NCBI RefSeq assembly: GCF_040358255.1 | Contig: NZ_CP132938.1 | Location: 620,001 to 684,000, forward strand | From: Tunturibacter gelidoferens | Lineage (GTDB): Bacteria; Acidobacteriota; Terriglobia; Terriglobales; Acidobacteriaceae | Length of the DNA: 64,000 nucleotides | Reading direction: 5' to 3' | Shown: positions 50,501 to 62,500 of the stretch, one piece after another | Position numbering within the stretch: the first letter of the stretch is position 1 | Layout of the letters: each line of letters begins with the position of its first letter | The notes under the pieces: generated by a model | Databases searched by the model: none | What the model was told of the DNA's origin: nothing | What the model saw: the letters and a program-made list of their open reading frames with translations, nothing else | Position numbers and translations under genes: made by a program

Positions 50501-53500
50501 TCGTCACGCAAGCCACACCCGTCATCACCTGGGCCAACCCCGCCAGCATCACCTACGGAACGGCGCTCTCCGCAACCCAACTCAACGCCACCGCCTCCGT
50601 GGCCGGCTCGTTCACATACACCCCCGCCGCTGGCAACATCCCAGCAGCAGGTACCGACACCCTCTCTGTCACCTTCACCCCCACCGACACCACCAACTAC
50701 ACCTCCGCCACCAAGACCGTACAGATCGTCGTCAATCAGGCAGCCCCCGTCATCACCTGGAACACTCCAGCCCCGATCACCTACGGCACGGCGCTTTCGA
50801 ACACCCAGCTGGATGCGAGCTCCTCCGTACCCGGCACCCTGACTTATACGCCAGCCGCGGGCACAATCCCGGCGGTCGGTACCGACACTCTGTCGGTCAC
50901 CTTCACCCCGACTGACACCGCCAACTATTCCAGCGCCACCAAGACCGTACAGCTTGTCGTCAATAAGGCCACTCCTGTCATCACGTGGCCCACACCCGCA
51001 AGCATCGTCTACGGCACCGCACTCTCCAACACTCAACTCGATGCCACGGCCTCGGTCGCAGGTACGTTTACCTACACTCCCGCCATCGGCGCGATCCCAG
51101 CCGCCGGCACCGATACCCTCTCGGTCACCTTCACCCCCACCGATACAACCGACTACACCACCGCTACCCAGACCGTCTCACTCACCGTAACCCAGGCCGC
51201 TCCGACCATTACCTGGCCGACGCCGGCGAGCATCACCTACGGAACAGTCCTCTCCAACACGCAGCTCAACGCGTCTGCCTCGGTCCCCGGCAATCTCGTC
51301 TACACTCCGGCAGCCGGCACCACCCCAGCAGCAGGTACCGACACACTCTCCGTCACCTTGACCCCAACTGACACCGCCAACTACTCCTCCGTCACCAAAA
51401 CCGTTCAGCTCACCGTCTCCCAGGCCGCGCCCGTCATCACGTGGGCCACACCCGCAGCCATTACCTACGGCACGGTCCTTTCCAACACGCAGCTCGACGC
51501 GTCTGCCTCGGTCCCCGGCAATCTCGTCTACACTCCGGTCGCCGGCACCACTCCAGCAGCAGGTACCGACACACTCTCCGTCACCTTCACCCCAACTGAC
51601 ACCGCCAACTACTCCTCCGTCACCAAAACCGTTCAGCTCACCGTCAACCAGGCCACACCCACCATCACTTGGACCAACCCCGCGAACGTCACCTACGGAA
51701 CGGCGCTCTCCAACACCCAGCTCGATGCCACCGCCTCCGTTGCCGGCTCTTTCGTCTATACCCCCGCCGCGGGTTCCATTCCCAACGCAGGCATCGACAC
51801 CCTCTCGGTGACCTTCACCCCAACCGACACCACCAACTACTCCACCGCCACCAAAACCGTGCAGATTACGGTCACTCAGGTTGGCTCAACCATCACCTGG
51901 TCGAATCCCGCCAGCATCGTCTACGGCACAACCCTCTCCAACACGCAGCTCAGCGCAACTGCTTCTGTCCCCGGTAGTTTCGTCTACACTCCCGCGGCCG
52001 GCACCACCCCTGCAGCCGGAACCGATAGCCTCTCGGTCACCTTCACCCCAACCGACACCACCAACTACACCAGCGCCACCAAAACGGTACAGATCGTCGT
52101 CACCCAGGCAACCCCGGTCATCACCTGGGCCAACCCCGCCAGCATCACATACGGCACTGCCCTCTCGGCAACCCAGCTGAACGCAACCGCCTCAGTCACG
52201 GGCAACTTGGTCTACACCCCGGCCATCGGCAACATCCCCGCCGCAGGAACCGACACCCTCTCGGTCACCTTCACTCCAACCGACACCGTCAACTATTCCA
52301 GTGTCACCAAGACCGTTCAGATCGTTGTCAGTCAGGCTTCGTCCACTCTCAGCTGGGCAACACCGGCGAGTATCGTCTACGGAACCGCCCTCTCGAACAC
52401 CCAACTCGACGCCACCTCCACTGTCCCCGGAACCTTCACCTACACCCCCGCCGCAGGATCTATCCCCGCGGTCGGCACAGACTCTCTCTCGGTCACCTTC
52501 ACCCCAACCGACACCACTAGTTACTCCACCGCCACCAAAACAGTTCAGATCGTCGTCACCCAGGCCACGCCAACCATCACCTGGGCCAACCCCGCCAGCA
52601 TCGTCTACGGAACCGCCCTTTCCGCAACCCAGCTCAACGCAACCGCATCGGTCCCCGGCACCTTCACTTACACTCCGGCCATCGGCAACGTTCCCGCCGT
52701 CGGCACCGACACCCTCTCCGTAACCTTCACCCCCACCGACACCGCCAGCTACACCACCGCAACCAAGACCGTTCAGATCGTCGTCACCCAAGCCTCGTCC
52801 AGCATCACCTGGGTCAACCCAGCCAGTATCGTCTACGGCACCGCTCTCTCCGCAACGCAGCTAGACGCCACCGCATCGGTCCCCGGCACCTTAACCTACA
52901 CTCCAGCTGCTGGAAGTATTCCCGCCGTAGGCACCGACACCCTCTCCGTCACCTTCACTCCAACTGACACCACCAGCTACTCGAGCGCCACCAAGACCGT
53001 TCAGATCGTCGTCACCCAGGCCACGCCGACCATCACATGGGCCACCCCCGCCAGCATCACCTATGGAACCGCACTCTCCGCAACGCAACTGAACGCAACC
53101 GCATCAGTCCCCGGCACCTTCGTCTACACTCCCGCCATCGGCAACGTTCCCGCCGCAGGAACTGATACCCTCTCAGTTACATTTACCCCCACCGACACCA
53201 CCGGCTACACCACCGCCACCAAGACCGTCCAGATCGTCGTCACCCAAGCCACATCCACAATCACCTGGGCCAACCCCGCCAGCATCACCTACGGCACCGC
53301 ACTCTCCGCAACGCAACTGAACGCAACCGCCTCAGTGCCAGGCTCCTTCACTTACACTCCCGCCGCAGGCAACATTCCCGCCGTCGGCACCGACACCCTC
53401 TCGGTCACCTTCACCCCAACCGACACCACCAGCTACTCCACCGCAACCAAAACCGTTCAGATCGTCGTCACCCAGGCCACGCCAACCATCACCTGGGCTA

Positions 53501-56500
53501 ATCCCACTGCCATCACCTACGGCACTGCCCTCTCCAATACGCAACTCGACGCAACCGCCTCCGTCCCAGGCACCTTTACCTACTCCCCTGCAGTAGGCAA
53601 CGTGCCCGCCGCCGGAACCGATACCCTCTCGGTCACCTTCACCCCGACAGACACCACCAGCTACACCACCGCCACAAAGACCGTCCAGATCGTCGTCAAC
53701 CAGGCCTCCTCCACCATCACCTGGGCCAACCCAGCCAGCATCGTCTACGGCACTGCCCTCTCCGCAACTCAACTCAACGCAACCGCCTCAGTCCCCGGCA
53801 GCTTTACCTACGCCCCGGCCGCAGGCTCTCTCCCAGCAGTCGGTACTGACACCCTCTCGGTTACCTTCACCCCAACCGATACCGTCAGCTACACCACCGC
53901 CACCAAGACCGTCCAGATCGTCGTCACCCAGGCCACTCCCACCATCACCTGGGCGAACCCGGCCAGCATCACCTACGGCACCGCTCTCTCCGCAACCCAG
54001 CTCAACGCAACCGCCTCCGTCCCAGGAAGCTTCACCTTCACTCCTGCATCCGGCAGCATTCCCGCCGCAGGAACCGACACCCTCTCGGTCACCTTCACCC
54101 CCACCGATACCACCAGCTACACCACCGCCACCAAGACCGTCCAGATCGTCGTTAGCGCGGCGTCCTCCACCCTGAGCTGGGCCACTCCCGCCAGCATCGT
54201 CTATGGAACCGCCCTCTCCAACACGCAACTCGACGCCACCTCGACCGTCCCCGGAAGTTTCGTCTACACCCCAGCGACAGGCAGCATTCCCGCCGCCGGT
54301 ACCGACACCCTCTCGGTCACCTTCACCCCAACCGACACCACCAGCTACACCACGGCAACCAAGACCGTTCAACTCGTCGTCACCCAGACCGCACCGATCA
54401 TCACCTGGGCTAACCCAGCGAGCATCGTCTACGGCACCGCTCTCTCCGCGACCCAACTCAACGCCACCGCCTCGGTCCCAGGCTCCTTCGCTTACACGCC
54501 CGCAGCTGGCACCATCCCCGCCGCGGGAACTGATACTCTTTCGGTTACATTTACCCCAACCGACACCACCAACTACTCCAGCGTCACGAAAACAGTCTCG
54601 TTGACCGTCACTCAGGGCGCGCCCGTCATCACCTGGGCGAACCCAGCCAGCATCACCTACGGAACAGCGCTCTCCGCGACCCAGCTCAACGCCACCGCAT
54701 CCGTCGTTGGTTCGTTCGCCTACACCCCGGCAGTCGGCAATATCCCCGCAGCGGGCACCGACACCCTCTCAGTCACTTTCACCCCCATCGACACCACCAA
54801 CTACTCCAGCGCCACCAAGACCGTCCAGATCGTAGTCACCCAGGCTGGCCCAGTCATTACCTGGGCTACTCCGGCCAGCATCATCTACGGCACCGCACTC
54901 TCCGCCACCCAGCTCGACGCGACCGCCTCCGTCCCCGGCACTCTCGTCTACACCCCAGCCGTCGGCAACATCCCCGCAGCCGGAACCGACACCCTGTCCG
55001 TCACCTTCACCCCAACCGACGCCACCAACTACTCCACCGCAACCGCCACCGTGCAGCTCACAGTAACCCAGGCCGCTCCGACCATCACCTGGGCTACTCC
55101 AGCGAGCATCACCTACGGGACGGCACTCTCAGCCACCCAGCTCGACGCGACCTCTTCCGTCGCCGGTACCTTCGTCTACACCCCTGCAGTCGGTAATGTC
55201 CCCGCTGTTGGTACGGACACGCTCTCCGTAACCTTCACACCCACCGACACCACCAGCTACACCACCGCAACCAAGACAGTTCAGATCGTCGTCACCCAGG
55301 CAACACCCACCATCACCTGGCCGACCCCAGCCAGCATCACCTACGGCACAACCCTCTCCAGCACGCAACTGAACGCTTCATCGCCCGTCGCAGGCACCTT
55401 CGTGTATACCCCCGCGGCTGGAACCACCCCGGCTGCCGGAACCGACACACTCTCGGTCACCTTCACCCCAACCGACACCACCAGCTACACCACCGCCACC
55501 AAGACCGTCCAAATCGTCGTCACTCAGGCCACACCCACCATCACCTGGCCGACCCCGGCGCCGATCAGCTACGGAACCACTCTCTCCGCTACGCAGCTCG
55601 ATGCAACCGCCTCGGTCCCAGGCAGCTTTGTCTATACGCCGGCCGCAGGCACCACTCCGGCCACCGGAACCGATACCCTTTCGGTCACCTTCACCCCAAC
55701 CGACACCACCAGCTACACCACGGTGACCAAGACCGTTCAACTCATCGTCAATCCGGCGACCTCGGGCATCACCTGGAACACCCCGGCACCCATCACATAC
55801 GGCACGACACTCTCCGCCATTCAGCTCGACGCGACTTCTTCTGTCCCCGGCACTCTCGTCTACACTCCCGCCGCAGGCACCACTCCGGCCACCGGCACCG
55901 ACACTCTCTCGGTCACCTTCACCCCCACCGACACCACCAACAACTCCAGCGCCACCAAAACCGTACAGCTCGTAGTCACCCAGGCCTCCTCCACCCTCAG
56001 CTGGGCGACTCCTGCCAGCATCGTCTACGGAACCGCCCTCTCCAACACGCAGCTCGACGCAACCTCCACCGTCCCCGGCTCCTTCGCCTACACACCCGCC
56101 GCAGGCAACATCCCCGCCGTCGGCACCGACACTCTCTCGGTCACCTTCACCCCCACTGACACCACAAACTACTCATCCGCCACCAAGACCGTTGACATCA
56201 CCGTCACTCAGGCAACACCAACCATCACGTGGGCCACTCCAGCCGGCATCACCTATGGAACCGCTCTCTCAGCAACGCAGCTGAACGCAACCGCCTCGGT
56301 CCCAGGCAACCTGGTTTACACGCCCGCAATCGGCAACGTCCCCGCCGCAGGAACTGATACCCTTTCAGTTACATTTACCCCGACCGACACCGCCAGCTAC
56401 TCCACCGTCACCAAGACCGTTCAGATCGTCGTCAACCAGGCCTCCTCCACCATCACCTGGGCGAACCCGGCCAGCATCGTCTACGGAACCGTTCTCTCCG

Positions 56501-59500
56501 CGACACAGCTGAATGCAACCGCTTCGGTCCCCGGCAACTTCGTCTATACCCCAGCCGCAGGAACCACCCCCGCAGTGGGCACCGATCCCCTCTCAGTCAC
56601 CTTCACCCCCACTGACACCACAAACTACTCATCCGCCACCAAGACAGTTCAGATCGTAGTCACCCAGGCCACGCCAGTCATCACCTGGGCCAACCCAGCC
56701 AGCATCACATACGGTACCGCGCTCTCCGCGACCCAACTCGACGCCACCGCCTCCGTCCCCGGCAACCTCATCTACACCCCCGCCATCGGCAACGTCCCCG
56801 CCGCCGGAACTGATACTCTTTCGGTTACATTTACTCCCACCGACACCGCCAGCTACTCCGCTGTCACCAAGACCGTCCAGATCGTAGTCACCCAGGCCTC
56901 CTCCACCCTCAGCTGGGCGACTCCTGCCAGCATCGTCTACGGAACCGCCCTCTCCAACACGCAGCTCGACGCAACCTCCACCGTCCCCGGCTCCTTCGCC
57001 TACACACCCGCCGCAGGCAACATCCCCGCCGTCGGCACCGACACCCTCTCGGTCACCTTCACCCCGACCGACACCACCAGCTACTCCACCGCAACCAAAA
57101 CAGTCCAGATTGTCGTCACCCAGGCCACACCAACCATCACCTGGTCGAATCCCGCCGCCATCACCTACGGCACCGCACTCTCATCCACGCAGCTTGACGC
57201 AACTTCTTCCGCACCCGGCACCTTCACCTACACTCCGGCTGTCGGCAACATCCCCGCCGCAGGAACTGATACCCTTTCAGTTACATTTACCCCCACCGAC
57301 ACCACCAGCTACTCCACCGCCACCAAAACAGTCCAGATCGTCGTCAATCCGGCCTCCTCCACCATCACCTGGGCCAACCCAGCCAGCATCGTCTACGGAA
57401 CCGCCCTCTCCGCCACGCAGCTGAACGCAACCGCCTCGGTCCCCGGCTCCCTCGCCTACACCCCCGCTGCAGGCTCTGTGCCCGCCGTAGGCACCGACAC
57501 CCTCTCAGTCACCTTCACCCCGACTGACTCGACCGACTACTCCACCGCTACCAAAACCGTCCAGATCGTAGTCACCCAGGCCACACCCACCATCACCTGG
57601 GCGAACCCAGCCAGCATCACCTACGGTACCGTTCTCTCCGCGACACAGTTGAATGCAACCGCCTCCGTCCCCGGCACCCTCGTCTACACCCCCGCCATCG
57701 GCAACGTCCCGGCGGCCGGTACCGACACCCTTTCGGTCACATTCACCCCCACCGACACCACCAGCTACACCAGCGTCACCAAGACAGTCCAGGTCGTAGT
57801 CACCCAGGCCTCCTCCACTCTCAGCTGGTCTGATCCCGCAAGCATCACCTACGGAACCGCCCTCTCCGCAACTCAACTCGACGCAACCTCTACCGTCCCC
57901 GGTTCATTCGTCTACACCCCCGCCGCAGGCAGCATCCCGGCCGTCGGCACCGACACCCTCTCGGTCACCTTCACCCCAACCGACACCACCAGCTACTCCA
58001 CCGCGACCAAGACCGTTCAACTCGTCGTCACCCAGGCCTCCCCCACCATCACCTGGGCGACGCCAGCAAGCATCGTCTACGGAACCGCACTCTCCGCCAC
58101 CCAACTCGACGCCACTGCTTCGGTCCCCGGCACACTCACCTACACCCCCGCCGCGGGCAACATCCCAGCAGTAGGCACGGACACCCTCTCGGTCACCTTC
58201 ACCCCCACTGACACCACCAACTACTCCACCGTCACCAAGACAGTTCAGATCATCGTCACGCAAGGCGCTCCCACCATCACCTGGGCCAACCCCGCCGGCA
58301 TCACCTACGGCACCACCCTCTCCGCGACGCAACTCAACGCCACCGCCTCGGTCCCCGGCGCCTTCACCTACACCCCCGCCTCCGGCTCCACTCCTGCAGT
58401 CGGAACCGACACCCTCTCGGTCACCTTCACCCCAACCGACACCACCGACTACTCCACCGCTACCAAAACCGTCCAAATCGTCGTCACTCAAGCCACACCC
58501 ACCATCACCTGGACGAACCCAGCCAGCATCACCTACGGCACCACGCTCTCCGCCACCCAGCTCAACGCCACCGCCTCGGTCCCCGGCGCCTTCACCTACA
58601 CACCAGCCTCGGGCACCACTCCTGCAGTCGGAACCGACACCCTCTCGGTCACCTTCACCCCGACTGACACCACCAGCTACTCCACCGCAACCAAAACAGT
58701 CCAGATCGTCGTCACCCAGGCTTCCTCCACCCTCAGCTGGGCAACTCCCACCAGCATCGTCTACGGAACCGCACTCTCCGCCACCCAGCTCAACGCAACC
58801 TCGACTGTCCCCGGCACCTTCACCTACACCCCAGCCGCAGGCGCTGTTCCCGCTGTGGGCACTGACACCCTCTCGGTTACCTTCACCCCCACCGACACCA
58901 CCAGCTACTCCACCGCAACCACGACGGTTCAGATCGTCGTCACCCAGGCCACACCTGTTGTCACCTGGGCCAACCCAGCCAGCATCACCTACGGCACCGC
59001 ACTCTCAGCCACACAACTCAATGCCAGCTCGCCCGTTGCCGGCACCTTCACCTACACTCCCGCCGCAGGCAACACTCCCGCAGTCGGCACCGACACGCTC
59101 TCGGTCACCTTCACCCCCACCGACACCACCAGCTACACCTCCGCAACCAAAACCGTCCAGATCGTCGTCACTCAGGCCGCGTCCACCATCACCTGGGCAA
59201 CCCCCGCCAGCATCACCTACGGAACCGCGCTCTCAGCGACTCAACTCAACGCAACCGCCTCGGTCCCCGGTAGCTTCACCTACACCCCGGCTGCAGGCGC
59301 AGTTCCCGCAGTCGGCACCGACACGCTCTCGGTCACCTTCACCCCCACTGACACCACCAGCTATACCCACGCCACCAAAACCGTCCAGCTCGTCGTCACC
59401 CAGGCAACCCCGGTCATTACGTGGGCCAACCCTGCTGGCATCACCTACGGCACAGCACTCTCCACAACCCAGCTCGACGCAACCGCCTCCGTCCCCGGCA

Positions 59501-62500
59501 ACTTCACCTACACCCCGGCGATCGGAAACATTCCCGCAGCCGGCACCGACACCCTCTCGGTCACCTTCACCCCAACCGACACCACCAGCTACACCAGCGT
59601 CACCAAGACCGTCCAGATCGTCGTCACCCAGGCTTCCTCCAACCTCACCTGGGCGACTCCGGCCAGCATCACCTATGGCACGGCGCTCTCCGCAACCCAG
59701 CTCGACGCCAGCTCCACCGTTCCCGGTTCCTTCGTCTACACCCCCGCCGCTGGCAACGTCCCCGCCGCGGGTACCGACACCCTCTCGGTCACCTTCACCC
59801 CTACCGATACCACCAGCTACTCCACTGCAACCAAGACCGTTCAGATCGTAGTCACCCAGGCCGCGCCAGTCATCACCTGGGCCAACCCAGCAAGCATTAC
59901 CTACGGAACAGCTCTCTCCGCCACTCAGCTCAACGCAACCGCATCGGTCCCCGGTAGCTTCACCTACACCCCGGCTGCGGGCAACATCCCAGCCGCTGGC
60001 ACCGACACCCTCTCGGTCACCTTCACCCCAACCGACACCACCAGCTACTCCACCGTCACCAAGACCGTTCAGATCGTCGTCAACCCGGCCTCCTCCACCA
60101 TCACCTGGGCCAACCCAGCAAGCATTACCTACGGAACAGCTCTCTCCGCCACTCAGCTCAACGCAACCGCATCGGTCCCCGGTAGCTTCACCTACACCCC
60201 GGCTGCGGGCAACATCCCAGCCGCTGGCACCGACACCCTCTCGGTCACCTTCACCCCAACCGACACCACCAACTACACCTCCGCAACCAAGACCGTTCAG
60301 ATCGTCGTCACCCAAGCCACACCCACCATCACCTGGGCCAACCCCGCCAGCATCACCTACGGCACAGCGCTCTCCGCAACCCAGCTCAACGCCACCGCAT
60401 CGATCCCCGGCAACCTGGTTTACACGCCCGCCGTCGGCAACATCCCGGCCGCAGGAACTGACACCCTCTCAGTCACCTTCACTCCAACCGACACCACGAG
60501 CTACTCCACCGTCACCAAAACCGTTCAGATCACAGTCACCCAGGCCTCCTCGAATCTCAGCTGGGCGACTCCGGCCAGCATCACTTACGGAACCGCCCTC
60601 TCTGCGACCCAACTCGACGCAACCTCTACGGTTCCCGGAACCTTCGTCTATACCCCGGCAGTTGGCAATATCCCCGCTGCAGGAACCGACACCCTCTCGG
60701 TCACCTTCACTCCAACCGACACGACCAGCTACTCCACCGCCTCCAAGACCGTTCAAATCGTAGTCACCCAGGCCACCCCGGTCATCACCTGGGCCAATCC
60801 AGCAGGCATCACCTACGGCACAGCGCTCTCCGCAACCCAGCTCAACGCAACCGCATCGGTCCCCGGCAACCTGGTCTACACCCCGGCGACCGGAAACATC
60901 CCCGCTGCAGGAACTGACACCCTTTCGGTTACATTTACGCCGACCGATACCACCAACTACTCCACCGTCACTAAAACCGTCTCACTCACCGTCACCCAGG
61001 GCACCCCGACCATCACTTGGACCAACCCCGCCAGCATCACCTACGGCACAGCTCTCTCCGCCACCCAGCTCAACGCAACCGCCTCCGTCCCCGGCAATCT
61101 GGTCTACACTCCGGCGATCGGAAACGTCCCCGCTTCCGGAACTGATACTCTTTCGGTTACATTTACCCCAACTGACACGGCCAACTACTCCTCCGCATCC
61201 AAGACCGTCCAGATCGTCGTCACCCAGGCCACACCGGTGATCACCTGGGCCAACCCAGCCGGCATCACCTACGGCACTGCTCTCTCCGCTACACAGCTAA
61301 ACGCAACCGCCTCGGTAGCCGGCACCTTCACGTACACCCCGGCAGCTGGCAACATCCTTGCTTCCGGAACTGATACTCTCTCGGTTACATTTACCCCAAC
61401 CGACGCCGTCAACTACACCACCGCAACAAAGAGTGTTCAGATCGTGGTCACTCAGGCGTCTTCGAACCTCAGCTGGGCCACTCCGGCCAGCATCACCTAC
61501 GGAACCGCCCTCTCTGCCACCCAACTCGACGCAACCGCCTCCGTCGCTGGAACCTTTGTCTACACTCCTGCAGCTGGCAACATTCCCGCCGCTGGAACCG
61601 ACACCCTCTCCGTTACCTTCACTCCGAACGACACCACCAACTACTCCGCGGCGACAAAGACCGTTCAGCTCGTCGTCACCCAGGCAACCCCCGTTATCAC
61701 CTGGGCTAATCCCGCCGGCATCACCTACGGAACGGCACTCTCCGCAACCCAGCTCAACGCAACCGCCTCCGTCCCCGGCAATCTCATCTACACCCCGGCG
61801 ATCGGCAACATTCCTGCGGCAGGAACCGATACCCTTTCGGTCACCTTCACCCCCACTGACACCACCAACTACTCCACCGTCACCAAGACCGTCTCGCTGA
61901 CCGTCAGCCAGGCCGCCCCCACCATCACCTGGACTAACCCAGCCAGCATCACCTACGGCACCGCACTCTCTGCCGTCCAACTCAACGCAACCGCCTCCGT
62001 CCCCGGTTCCTTCACCTACACTCCCGCCGTTGGCAGCACACCAGCCGCCGGCACCGACACTCTCTCGGTCACCTTCACCCCCACCGACTCATCCAACTAC
62101 ACCACCGCAACAAAGTCCGTCCAGATCGTCGTCACACAAGCCACTCCGGTGATCACCTGGGCTAACCCAGCCAGCATCACCTACGGCACAACTCTCTCCA
62201 ACATCCAACTCGACGCCTCCACTCCCGTCGCTGGTAACTTCACCTACACACCTGCCGCTGGCAGCACCCCCCTCGCCGGCACCGATACGCTCTCGGTCGT
62301 ATTCACCCCGACTGACACCTCCAACTACACCACCGCAACCAAGTCTGTACAGATCGTCGTCACCCAAGCCACTCCCGTCATCACCTGGGCCACTCCCGCC
62401 GCAATCACCTACGGCACCGCGCTCTCCGCGACACAACTCGACGCCACCGCGTCCGTTCCGGGAACTTTCGTCTACAACCCAGCCGCTGGTACCGTGTTGA

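Noticed and set aside
47762..50842. A + strand frame of 1026 codons rich in Pro/Ser/Thr, plus similar ones at 46853-47479, 58958-59851 and others
   Set aside because: It is the second frame of the 228-base array. Because 228 is divisible by three, one stop-free unit leaves the frame open for kilobases. The real frame is the Ig-like one from 41533.
59233..60315. Long - strand frames (Gly/Asp-rich, up to 360 codons) across 45.9-62.4 kb
   Set aside because: These are antisense shadows of the C-rich array, with identical repeating GDDDLNGLG-like content in each; no start or ribosome site pattern supports them.
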